Source: Sneathiella marina (GTDB taxonomy: Bacteria; Pseudomonadota; Alphaproteobacteria; Sneathiellales; Sneathiellaceae). From it: a DNA stretch of 64,000 nt. The notes below the pieces were generated by a model that ran no database searches, was not told the origin of the DNA, and saw only the letters and a program-made list of their open reading frames with translations. The stretch's first letter is position 1, and each line of letters begins with the position of its first letter. Shown here piece by piece: positions 8,762 through 17,001 of the stretch. A program made the translations under genes and the position numbers. The DNA lies in NCBI RefSeq assembly GCF_023746535.1, contig NZ_CP098747.1, positions 688,364 through 752,363 of the forward strand, written 5' to 3'.

Positions 8762-10198
8762 ATGACAAAACATGATAATTTAATTGGCGGCGAATGGGTA
8801 TCGAGTGGTGATTACCATGCGAATATCAACCCCTCCGATGTTACCGATGTTATCGGTGAGTACTCGTATGGCGATGCCAGTAGTGTTGATAAGGCGGTTG
8901 ATGCCGCCAGATCGGCTTTGCGGGCCTGGCGAAACACAACACCGCAAGCTCGACATGATCTTCTGGACGCTGTCGGCAATAAGATCGCAAATCGAAGCCA
9001 GGAAATCGGCCGCTTGTTGTCCCGCGAAGAAGGGAAGACGCTTGCTGAGGGAATTGGCGAAACCATGCGGGCCGCACAAGTGTTTAAGTTTTTTGCAGGC
9101 GAATGTCTCCGACAAATCGGGGACGGCCAGCCCTCAGTTCGTCCAGACATTGATGTAGAAATAACGCGCGAGCCAGTCGGAGTTGTCGGTCTCGTGACAC
9201 CCTGGAATTTTCCGATTGCCATTCCAGCCTGGAAAATAGCCCCAGCTCTTGCACATGGAAATTGCGTCGTCATAAAACCCGCTGATTTAACACCGGGATG
9301 CGCGCATGTCATCGCGGAAATTTTACATGAGTGTGGATGCCCACCGGGCGTTTTCAATCTTGTGATGGGGCGGGGGTCAACTGTCGGCGAAGCTATTATT
9401 ACACATCCTGGTGTCGATGCCGTTTCTTTTACGGGGTCAGTTTCGGTCGGACATCATATTGCAGAAGTCTGCGGTAAAATGTTGAAGAAAGTGCAGCTTG
9501 AAATGGGTGGTAAAAACCCAATGATCGTGCTGAACGACGCTGATTTGTCCATCGCTGTTCCAGCTTGCATCAACGGTACTTTTTTCTCAACCGGACAACG
9601 TTGTACGGCGTCTTCCAGACTTATTGTGGAGGCGGGAATCCATGATGCTTTTGTTGAAGAAATGACAAAAGCCCTTCAAAGGTTGAAAATTGGCGATGCC
9701 TTAGACAAGGAAACAAATATTGGTCCGGTGGTCGATGCAAAACAGCTGAACTCAAATCTCTCATATGTCGATCTTGCACGGTCCGAAGCCAAGGAGGTAA
9801 TTGGTGGAGAGAGACTTGAATTAGGAAAGCAGGGGTTTTATCAGGCGCCAGCATTATTTCTTGGAACAGATAACCATATGCGTATTAATCGCGAAGAAAT
9901 ATTTGGGCCATGTGGATCCATTATCAAAGTAACAGATTTTGACGAAGCGCTTGCCGTTGCCAATGATACATCCTTTGGTCTGGCCGGTGGTATTTGCACC
10001 CAAAACCTGAAACGGGCTCGGGATTATAAGCGTCAGGCGGAGGTTGGCATGGTCATGGTGAATTTGCCAACGGCTGGGGTTGACTACCATGTTGCATTTG
10101 GAGGTCGCAAAGGCTCCTCATACGGCCCACGTGAGCAGGGTCGCTATGCCGCTGAATTTTATACAACGGTTAAAACCAGCTATATTTTCGCCGGATAA
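8762..10198 (+). CDS. NAD(P)-dependent aldehyde dehydrogenase
   Basis: This 478-residue aldehyde dehydrogenase has the general base E247 in LEMGGKNP and the nucleophile C281 in FFSTGQRCTASSRL. The cofactor segment is VTPWNFPIAIPAWK near 146, and the C-terminal EEIFGPCGSIIKV and SSYGPREQGRYAAEF are typical. The ATG at 8762 follows an AGAGAG ribosome-binding site and gives the family-normal N-terminus NLIGGEW; a longer frame would run into the preceding gene. It resembles 2-oxoglutarate-semialdehyde dehydrogenases, which often pair with DapA-type dehydratases, but substrate assignment is not possible. Confidence 0.88.
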   Translation: MTKHDNLIGGEWVSSGDYHANINPSDVTDVIGEYSYGDASSVDKAVDAARSALRAWRNTTPQARHDLLDAVGNKIANRSQEIGRLLSREEGKTLAEGIGETMRAAQVFKFFAGECLRQIGDGQPSVRPDIDVEITREPVGVVGLVTPWNFPIAIPAWKIAPALAHGNCVVIKPADLTPGCAHVIAEILHECGCPPGVFNLVMGRGSTVGEAIITHPGVDAVSFTGSVSVGHHIAEVCGKMLKKVQLEMGGKNPMIVLNDADLSIAVPACINGTFFSTGQRCTASSRLIVEAGIHDAFVEEMTKALQRLKIGDALDKETNIGPVVDAKQLNSNLSYVDLARSEAKEVIGGERLELGKQGFYQAPALFLGTDNHMRINREEIFGPCGSIIKVTDFDEALAVANDTSFGLAGGICTQNLKRARDYKRQAEVGMVMVNLPTAGVDYHVAFGGRKGSSYGPREQGRYAAEFYTTVKTSYIFAG

Positions 10199-10216
10199 AA
10201 AGACGGGGGACGAATA

Positions 10217-10678
10217 ATGTCGGAGAAAAACCGGGAGTTTAAATGGCATCAGCGATTTATGGGGCTATGCAACCATATTTCCGAATGGACGGAAGATCGG
10301 GACTTTAAAGTCGGCGCCGTCATTGTAGGCCCAGACAATGAAATAAGGTCTACCGGATTCAATGGGCTTCCGCGCGATATAGAAGCCGATGAGGAAGACA
10401 GATTTAACCGCGAGAGCGGGGAGAAGTTTTTCTGGTTCGAACATGCTGAACGCAACGCAATTTACAATGCCGCCCGTTTTGGCGCAGCTATATCGGGTTG
10501 CACCATATATGTTAACCGTTATCCCTGTGCCGATTGCGCACGTGCTATCATACAAAGCGGGATAAAAACACTCTGCTGTCCGGCAAAGCCATTAAACGAT
10601 GGTGCATTGGATCATAGTTTTGACGTCTCAGAAATTCTCTTGAAGGAAGCTGGCATTATGCTGCTAATCCAAGATTGA
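10217..10678 (+). CDS. Zinc-dependent deaminase, dCMP deaminase-like
   Basis: This 153-residue member of the cytidine/deoxycytidylate deaminase superfamily has zinc ligands and catalytic glutamate in HAERNA (H76, E78) and PCADC (C104, C107). An insert of about 20 acidic residues before HAE resembles the dCMP-deaminase branch. It lies 18 bp after the aldehyde dehydrogenase on the same strand. That is odd for a nucleotide-pool enzyme and hints that the pathway removes an exocyclic amino group from a ring compound. The alternative is an unrelated passenger gene. The fold call is firm and the substrate open. Confidence 0.82.
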   Translation: MSEKNREFKWHQRFMGLCNHISEWTEDRDFKVGAVIVGPDNEIRSTGFNGLPRDIEADEEDRFNRESGEKFFWFEHAERNAIYNAARFGAAISGCTIYVNRYPCADCARAIIQSGIKTLCCPAKPLNDGALDHSFDVSEILLKEAGIMLLIQD

Positions 10679-10739
10679 AATAACCTATTCCGGATGCTAG
10701 TAGGATTATCGGTGTTATTGAATTGAAAGGGACGAAGTG

Positions 10740-11168
10740 GTGTCACAAACGGATCATCGATACACGAGTATCATCAGGAGATATTACGAAGGTTGTTCTA
10801 CTGCAAACCTCGAACTGATGAAGTCGACATTTGATCCAGATGTGGTGCATTATTTTGTCGACCATGGTCCGGTCCATGGTGCAACGTCACTCGCGAACTA
10901 TTGGTTCAAGGTCGGTCCGAAAACAAAAGCTTCATGGGTTCTTGACCATATTATCATTCAAGAGCCAGAGGCGGTAATTGAATGGAGTATGCCGTGGACA
11001 CCGCCAATTGATCAGAAGCGCCAGGTACTTCGTGGGACAGAGTGGTACAAATTCAAAGACGACAAGATCACGGAAATTCGGAGCTATCACAATAATCACT
11101 ACTTACAAGATCCGAAGAACCGTGAGCTTTGGGATTTTCCATATGAAGATCGCGGTTATTTCTCCTAA
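10740..11168 (+). CDS. NTF2-fold (SnoaL-like) protein
   Basis: This is a small protein of about 142 residues with the cone-shaped NTF2/SnoaL pattern: an N-terminal helix (YYEGCSTANLELMKSTF), DPDVVHYFVDHGPVHGATSL, then strands ending in GTEWYKFKDDKITEIRSYHN. The start is GTG (two in a row) after a GAAAGGGACGA-type ribosome-binding site. It is the last gene of the operon, 61 bp after the deaminase. Such proteins act as hydratases, isomerases, dehydratases or ligand-binding partners; no specific role can be assigned. Confidence 0.7.
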   Translation: MSQTDHRYTSIIRRYYEGCSTANLELMKSTFDPDVVHYFVDHGPVHGATSLANYWFKVGPKTKASWVLDHIIIQEPEAVIEWSMPWTPPIDQKRQVLRGTEWYKFKDDKITEIRSYHNNHYLQDPKNRELWDFPYEDRGYFS

Positions 11169-11476
11169 GAGGAAACCTAACAACTGACTCACTGCGTCAA
11201 GGCAATTTTATTGAAATTCAATGGAGTATCGGGTGAGTTTTTAGAAAAATTTTGCTCAAACCCTGCGCGTTTGAAAATCCTATTTTAACAAATTTCCAAT
11301 ATTACTTAATGAGTTTTCATCAGGGCAAGCTTGGGTCTGTCTTATATTTTGGTTCAAATATGGGTTTGCCCAGTTCGCTTGTATCCGATCCTTTAGCCCC
11401 GTTTAGTTCGGGGGGAAAAGATTGTTCGTAATTTGCGATATAGGCCGGTTTTTAAATATTATCAGGAGCAAATATC
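11169..11476. other. Intergenic region, no gene seen
   Basis: This AT-rich stretch lies between the catabolic operon and the SH3 protein. I see no open frame or RNA gene. It presumably ends the operon and carries the promoter of the SH3 gene, whose ribosome-binding site (caggagc) is just before 11477. Confidence 0.4.
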
Positions 11477-12265
11477 ATGATCTGCAGATTTTTTAGAAAT
11501 TCACTATTCCTGCTGTTTATCGGCTCCTTAACGGTTTCGTGCTCATCGTCCACTAACCAGAAAATTAATTCGACAGCTAATGAGTCCGTTGAATGGGTTG
11601 GTCAGCAATTTTCTGATGCCGGAAATTGGATAAGCAAGCAGTATTCCGACTTACTCACCGATGTTGATCAAGATATGCTTGCTGCTTCTACGAAACGGGC
11701 GGCGGCGACAGGTAAAGATCAAGTCTGGACGAGTGACGATGGTGAGGTCAAAGCCAATATCAAGGTTGTCAAAACCGAAAATGAAAAAGGTGAAATCCCC
11801 ATCAAGATAGCAAGTGGTCGCCTACAGAAAATACCGCCTTTGAAACTGATCGACGCGCCATTTCGAATGTTGAAAAATGCCAACGTTCGAAGCGGGCCAG
11901 GAACAGATTTTACCGTCGTTGACAAGGCGCATAAAGATTCTGCCGTTATGGTTATCGGCAAGGTGCAAAATAGACCCTGGTACCTCGTAGGTGATGGCGA
12001 GGTTGCCAATGGTTTTGTATTTGAAAAACTACTAACAGCCATACCTGATACTGAAAGCAAGAACCTGAGCGTTGTAAAACTTGGTAATGATGCAAATTCA
12101 GTTCAGGAGGAAAATGTTGAGGCAGAATGGCAATGCAGGACAATTCAACAAACCATCAATCTGGCTGATGGTGAAACACAGGTAGAGAACGTAAGAGCCT
12201 GCCAGGTGTTGACCGGTTGGGAGATTAAGTATGGAATACGGACGGCTGATCTCCCGCAAGACTGA
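11477..12265 (+). CDS. SH3-domain envelope protein (putative lipoprotein)
   Basis: This 262-residue exported protein has an N-terminal hydrophobic signal (about 8-21) ending in LTVSCSSS; Cys22 makes lipidation possible, although the position -3 residue is threonine rather than leucine. A bacterial SH3 domain spans about 118-187 (NVRSGPGTDFTVVDKAHKDS, then WYLVGDGEVANGFV). The C-terminal part, with two cysteines, resembles surface proteins carrying a short 17-kDa-like tail. SH3b domains usually bind cell wall or mediate protein contacts. It converges on the type I secretion genes. Confidence 0.72.
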   Translation: MICRFFRNSLFLLFIGSLTVSCSSSTNQKINSTANESVEWVGQQFSDAGNWISKQYSDLLTDVDQDMLAASTKRAAATGKDQVWTSDDGEVKANIKVVKTENEKGEIPIKIASGRLQKIPPLKLIDAPFRMLKNANVRSGPGTDFTVVDKAHKDSAVMVIGKVQNRPWYLVGDGEVANGFVFEKLLTAIPDTESKNLSVVKLGNDANSVQEENVEAEWQCRTIQQTINLADGETQVENVRACQVLTGWEIKYGIRTADLPQD

Positions 12266-12455
12266 GGAAGTTCGATATTGCCTGAGCCGGTCCACCGGGG
12301 AAGCAATTTACAGAAACTGTTTGGAGTTGGAGTGTCATTCTCCTGTGCTGCCACCGTGGTATTTCGCAATTGGTACTGGATCCAGAAAACTTGGAGCCAA
12401 CGGACGCCAGCAACCATCTCTCATTTAGTTCTATGTCAAACCGTCGCGATAGACC

Positions 12456-13766
12456 TTAACTTTCACGAAACGCGTGAACAATCTGATCTGACAAAGGTTT
12501 CATGAGATAGGACATAATCGTCCTGTTTTCAACTTCGATGAAGGCCTCAAGGGGCATTCCAGGAACCAGTTTCTTGCCATTCAGCTTGTCCAGTTCGTTC
12601 GAATCTATTTCAAGACGCGCTTTGTAGAAATTCTGTCCGGTCGCTTCATCAACGATCATATCCGCGGAGACACTCACCAATGTTCCTGCGAGGTCAGGTG
12701 TCAGGCGTTGATTAAAGCTAGGAAACCGGATTCTTGCGCCGTTCAGATTGGCTAGGCGATCAATATGTACGTTGGGGACCTTTACTTCCACAACGAGTTT
12801 ATCTTTCTCAGGAACAATTTGCAGAAGCGTTTCTCCCGCGCTAACCACCCCCCCGACAGAATGCATTTTCAGCTCATGAACAGTTCCTGTGTAAGGGGAT
12901 TTTATGGTATCGCGTGCCAGCCGATCTTCCGCCGCTTTCTGCTGCCCTTCAAGCTGGGCGATAGCGGTGTCAACCTGCTGCATTTCTTCAAGCGTTTCCG
13001 TAAGAAACTCTTCTTCCACATGCAGTTTTAGCAGGTTCTTTTCGCCAATGGATTCTTCCAATTGTGCAACCGACGATTTGAGCGCCCCGAACTCACCGGT
13101 CAACAATGCTTCTTGGCGTTGCAGATCGAGCAGGCGTTGTTTTGGTACCAGATCCTTCGCCCTTAAAATGCTGAGGTCACTGATTTGTTCCTGTACAATT
13201 TCGATTTCCTTAGATTTTGACACCAGCTGCAGTTCTATTCCGTCAATTCGGCTTTCAAACTGCTGAATTTGTTCATGCAATTGCTCCTTGCGTCCCTCAA
13301 GGACCTGCCGCCGAGCGTCTTTGAGAAGGGACTGTCTATGCAGTAATTCCGAAGTAAGATGTTCTTGAATTTGCGGATAGAGGCCGTTTTCGAGAGTGAT
13401 TTCATCAAAGTTATCGCGTTCGGCAACTAGACGGGCGCGCCGGAAATACAGCTCGTTTAACTGATGTAGAATGCCGATGTGATGGGCTTCGTTTATGGTG
13501 CTGTCGAGAACAAACAATGTGTCGCCTTTTTCCACTCTGTCGCTTTCATTCACCAGAATGTCGCGAACAATCCCTCCGTCGCGGTGTTGAATACTTTTTC
13601 GACTACTGTCCACAACAACATGGCCCGTCGCAATAATTGCGCCGGAAATCTCTTTTGAGCCAACCCAGAACCCGCCGCCAACAATCAACAAAAATGAGGC
13701 GGCCCCCGCTATCCATAGATGCCGTAATATGCTTTTTGACAAATCTTTTTCCTGCGGTTCCTGCAT
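12456..13766 (-). CDS. Type I secretion periplasmic adaptor, HlyD family
   Basis: This 436-residue membrane fusion protein has a single N-terminal transmembrane helix at about 15-38. A lipoyl/barrel half begins at GHVVVDSSRKSIQHRDGG, followed by a long coiled coil (about 120-290, rich in Q, E and L). The returning barrel is TIKSPYTGTVHELKMHSVGG, with the C-terminal GMPLEAFIEVENRTIMSYLMKP typical of HlyD/PrtE adaptors. Its ATG overlaps the stop of the ABC gene (TAATG), so the two are coupled. It would bridge the inner-membrane ABC exporter and a TolC-type outer-membrane pore, which is not in this window. Confidence 0.92.
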   Translation of the reverse strand: MQEPQEKDLSKSILRHLWIAGAASFLLIVGGGFWVGSKEISGAIIATGHVVVDSSRKSIQHRDGGIVRDILVNESDRVEKGDTLFVLDSTINEAHHIGILHQLNELYFRRARLVAERDNFDEITLENGLYPQIQEHLTSELLHRQSLLKDARRQVLEGRKEQLHEQIQQFESRIDGIELQLVSKSKEIEIVQEQISDLSILRAKDLVPKQRLLDLQRQEALLTGEFGALKSSVAQLEESIGEKNLLKLHVEEEFLTETLEEMQQVDTAIAQLEGQQKAAEDRLARDTIKSPYTGTVHELKMHSVGGVVSAGETLLQIVPEKDKLVVEVKVPNVHIDRLANLNGARIRFPSFNQRLTPDLAGTLVSVSADMIVDEATGQNFYKARLEIDSNELDKLNGKKLVPGMPLEAFIEVENRTIMSYLMKPLSDQIVHAFRES

Positions 13767-15550
13767 TAGCCCGTTGCCTCCTTATTGATTGTAGACAGCA
13801 GCTGACCCATTGTTTCCTTCTTGGGGCCAAGGGCTGTCACTTCACCATTCTGGAGACAAAGCACTGTGTTGACTGCCGAGATCGCACAGGGGCGATGTGC
13901 AACAACCACGACGACTGATCCTCTCTCCCGTAGCGATTTGATCGTATTGGTCAAGGCAGTATCGCCGGCAGCATCAAGGTTGGAATTGGGCTCATCCAGA
14001 ACAACAAGAAACGGACAGCCAAACACGGCGCGAGCTATAGCGACACGTTGGCGCTGCCCAGCTGACAGCAGGGAACCGGAGGAAATGAACTTGGTATTGT
14101 AGCCATCTGGGAGGCTTGTAATGAAATCATGTATCCCGGCCATTTGAGAGGCTTCAACAATACTTTCAGATTGCGCATCGTCTTTGAAGCGGGAGATGTT
14201 CTGGGCGATTGTTCCGTCAAAGAGCTGAACTGATTGGGGAAGGTACCCAATGAAATCTCCGTACCGATCTTCATCCCACTGAGTCAACCCGGCGCCGTCG
14301 AACCGAACCGTTCCTGCGAATTGACGTGCCGCCCCCACGAGCGCCCGTGCGAGCGTGGATTTTCCACTGCCAGATGGCCCGATTACCCCAAGCCCGTCAC
14401 CGGCTTTAAGGGAGAAAGTCACCGATCGGATGATAGGTTTTGATAGATCAGGCACGCCCGCGGCAAGTTGGTGCACGTCAAAGGATTTGTTGGGCAAGGC
14501 AAGTTTGATCTTCTCTGTTGCGCCATCCTGATGCATTAGATATTCAGAGAGGGTTTTGATGCTTTGTCGTGCTGATAACAGGCTGCGCCAGTTCCCAACG
14601 GCCGATTCGACCGGCGCGACGGCGCGCCCTGTCATGATTGAAGCTGCGATCATGACACCTGCCGTAATTTCTTGCTGAATGACCAACCAAGCGCCGACAG
14701 CAAGCATGGCAGACTGCAGAATGAACCGAAGCGTCTTGATCGAGGTACCGAAGAAGAATGTAACGTCCGACCCGCGGCGTGCCGTGTTTAAAAACCGGGT
14801 ATTCTTTCTGTGCCAGATATCAGCAAAAACTGTCGCCAGCCCCATGGCTTGGATCGCCTCGGCATTTCGCCGTCCCTCCTCAATTGCACTCAAACGGCTC
14901 TGAGTGGCAAAGCTTGTTTCTTTTGAAGGGTGTCTTGATAGAATCTCATTTAAACCAATAAGCACGCAAATCATCAACGCACCTGTCAGGGCAACGGCAC
15001 CCAATGTACTGCTGAACAGGTATATGATGCCAAGATAGAATGGCATCCAAGGCAGATCGAATAGGGAAGCTGGGCCGTTGCCTCCGAGGAATGTTCTGAT
15101 GTTATCGAGATCTTGTGTAGGTCTGACATCTCGTGATGTTTCACCACGATTCAGGGCGAGATTGTTTGACGTTTTATAGGCAATTGACGTGAGGTGATTA
15201 TCTATTTTTTGACTTATGCGTGTAAAGATCCGGCCTCTGATAAGCTCCAAGAGACCGTATAGTGCATAGAGGGTTAAAACGATTATCGAGAGTGTGAGCA
15301 ATGTCGGCACAGAACCGCTTGACAACACACGATCATAAATTTGAAGCATAAAGAGCGGGCCGGTAAGCATCAGCACATTTATTAGAAGGCTGATAAGGGC
15401 GGCTCCAATGAACGCACCTTTGACGGACAGAAAGGCGTTTCGAAGCACAGGTTTTGGGTGCGCCGGTTCAGAGTCAATAACGCAAGCCTGTTCCTGCCGC
15501 ATTCCATTGGACGGAGATCTGCCGTAGGTTGCAAAGACTGTGTTCACCAT
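13766..15550 (-). CDS. Type I secretion ABC transporter (PrtD-like permease/ATPase)
   Basis: This 594-residue fused permease/ATPase has transmembrane helices in residues 40-330 (start GAFIGAALISLLINVLMLTG, and PLFMLQIYDRVLSSGSVPTL, a T1SS hallmark). The nucleotide-binding domain has Walker A GPSGSGKSTLARAL, Q-loop GYLPQSVQLFDGTIAQNI, signature LSAGQRQRVAIARA and Walker B FLVVLDEPNSNLD. No N-terminal C39-like domain is present, matching PrtD/AprD-type exporters of RTX proteins. The RTX gene at 17002 is the obvious nearby substrate. Confidence 0.93.
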   Translation of the reverse strand: MVNTVFATYGRSPSNGMRQEQACVIDSEPAHPKPVLRNAFLSVKGAFIGAALISLLINVLMLTGPLFMLQIYDRVLSSGSVPTLLTLSIIVLTLYALYGLLELIRGRIFTRISQKIDNHLTSIAYKTSNNLALNRGETSRDVRPTQDLDNIRTFLGGNGPASLFDLPWMPFYLGIIYLFSSTLGAVALTGALMICVLIGLNEILSRHPSKETSFATQSRLSAIEEGRRNAEAIQAMGLATVFADIWHRKNTRFLNTARRGSDVTFFFGTSIKTLRFILQSAMLAVGAWLVIQQEITAGVMIAASIMTGRAVAPVESAVGNWRSLLSARQSIKTLSEYLMHQDGATEKIKLALPNKSFDVHQLAAGVPDLSKPIIRSVTFSLKAGDGLGVIGPSGSGKSTLARALVGAARQFAGTVRFDGAGLTQWDEDRYGDFIGYLPQSVQLFDGTIAQNISRFKDDAQSESIVEASQMAGIHDFITSLPDGYNTKFISSGSLLSAGQRQRVAIARAVFGCPFLVVLDEPNSNLDAAGDTALTNTIKSLRERGSVVVVVAHRPCAISAVNTVLCLQNGEVTALGPKKETMGQLLSTINKEATG

Positions 15551-15745
15551 GAAAACCTCACAATATACCCCTATGAAAGGAATAGGTTAGGGAGCAAAGG
15601 CGATGAGTAATGGGCTCCGCGAAACATATGTTTAACAACGTCAACCAAATATGACGTTCGGTGAGCCTAGATATCTGGTTATAAGCCTACTTACAGGTTA
15701 ATGAACCCGCAAATATTTTGTTTCTATAGGTGTGATAGGAATTAC

Positions 15746-16666
15746 CTATCCCACGCAGCCTTTGCGGGCGGGCTCAATTGCGGCCTTACACTCTTCAAGA
15801 AACTGGAGATATTGGTCCTTGCGAACGGAACCTTTGCGCCAAGCGAGAACAAGTTCGCGACTGAGTTCCCAGCCCTCAACATCACGCAGAATGATACGGG
15901 TGTCTTTTGAGAATTCGCTTTTGATATAGAGCTCCGGAAACACCGTAATGCCCATTCCAATTGAAACCATGTGGCGTAGGCTATCCAGATTTGGACCTTC
16001 AATTTCGTACCGAATATGTCCTCCCGACTGAATAAAGAAATTTTGAACCTTTGAAGGAAGCTGTTTCAAAGGAACCAAAAACAGAAAATGTTCGTCCTTC
16101 AGCATCCCAATTTTGATTGTCGGTTCCTGTGCCAGTGGATGATCATACGGAAATCCAAGTCTGATACTTTCGGTTAGAAAAGGGCTTTGTTCGATACCAG
16201 GATGATCCAATGACAACATGAGGGCACAGTCTATTTTGCCTGATAAAAGCCCGTCCTGCAGTTCCAGATCCCGCGTTTCCTGAACGAAAAACTCCAGTTC
16301 AGGAAAGCGTTTGTGGATTCCCTGCATTACAAAAGGGAGGATATACGCGCCAAAATTTGGAATTACCCCCAGACGGAGCGCTCCCCCAAGATTTCCCGAC
16401 GCATTTTTCGCCACATTTTGTATTTCATTAACGGCGGTGAAAACGGTTTTTGAAAGTTCAAGTATCATCCTGCCGGTAGGTGTTACTGAGATTTGTCCGG
16501 GGTTTCGTTCGATAAGCGTTGCACCCAATCGATCTTCCAATAGCTTAAATTGACTGGAGAGCGTTGGTTGAGACACGTTGCATAGATTTGCAGCTTCGCC
16601 AAAGTGACCGGTTTCAGCAAGGGAAATAAAATACTCAAGTTGACGGAGAGTGGGTTTGATACTCAC
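15746..16666 (-). CDS. LysR-family regulator, OxyR-like but without redox cysteines
   Basis: This 306-residue regulator has an N-terminal domain (PTLRQLEYFISLAETGHFGE, CNVSQPTLSSQFKLLEDRLG, LIERN) that is strongly OxyR-like. In the effector domain, the place where OxyR carries its peroxide-sensing Cys pair reads FLFLVPLKQLPSKVQNFF and contains no cysteine. It is therefore unlikely to sense peroxide by disulfide formation. It lies between the T1SS genes and the divergent RTX gene, so it may regulate either; a short inverted repeat at 16685-16701 sits just upstream of its start. Confidence 0.85.
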   Translation of the reverse strand: MSIKPTLRQLEYFISLAETGHFGEAANLCNVSQPTLSSQFKLLEDRLGATLIERNPGQISVTPTGRMILELSKTVFTAVNEIQNVAKNASGNLGGALRLGVIPNFGAYILPFVMQGIHKRFPELEFFVQETRDLELQDGLLSGKIDCALMLSLDHPGIEQSPFLTESIRLGFPYDHPLAQEPTIKIGMLKDEHFLFLVPLKQLPSKVQNFFIQSGGHIRYEIEGPNLDSLRHMVSIGMGITVFPELYIKSEFSKDTRIILRDVEGWELSRELVLAWRKGSVRKDQYLQFLEECKAAIEPARKGCVG

Positions 16667-17001
16667 ATCAATTAACTTTCAAAAAACAACTAATAATTGT
16701 TCGGATCTAAAGATTTAAAATAGGTGTAGGTGTGCAATCTCGAAATAAGGGTTTATGTAAGTACTGTTTAAGGGTTTTCAATGCACTTTGAAAAGTTGTT
16801 ATTTTTCATATACTTAGATTAATTATAGATTTTGTCTATCACGGCTGAAGAAACAATGTATTAGATTCCCGTCGCTCAGTTCTAAACAATACAGAAAACA
16901 GTTGCTGAATATGTCAGAAGAAGGTTTCAGCTTAAAAAATCAGCGCAAGTCAAGCTAACCGGAGTTAATCATGCAGCTGGAGTAAATCAAGTAACTGGGA
17001 G
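16667..17001. promoter_or_regulatory. Divergent intergenic region between LysR and RTX genes
   Basis: This AT-rich 335-bp region must carry promoters for both genes. AACAA-N7-TTGTT (16685-16701) is an inverted repeat close to the LysR start and a candidate autoregulatory site. Near the RTX start there are three GGAGT-like purine-rich blocks and a five-codon frame (ATG at 16971, MQLE then stop) with its own ribosome-binding-like CCGGAG. Function is not shown by sequence. Confidence 0.35.

Noticed and set aside
12281-12326. Imperfect inverted repeat (ATTGC...CCGG...CCGG...GCAAT) between the SH3 and HlyD genes
   Set aside because: The stem is interrupted and no T-run follows in either direction; not sound enough to call a terminator.
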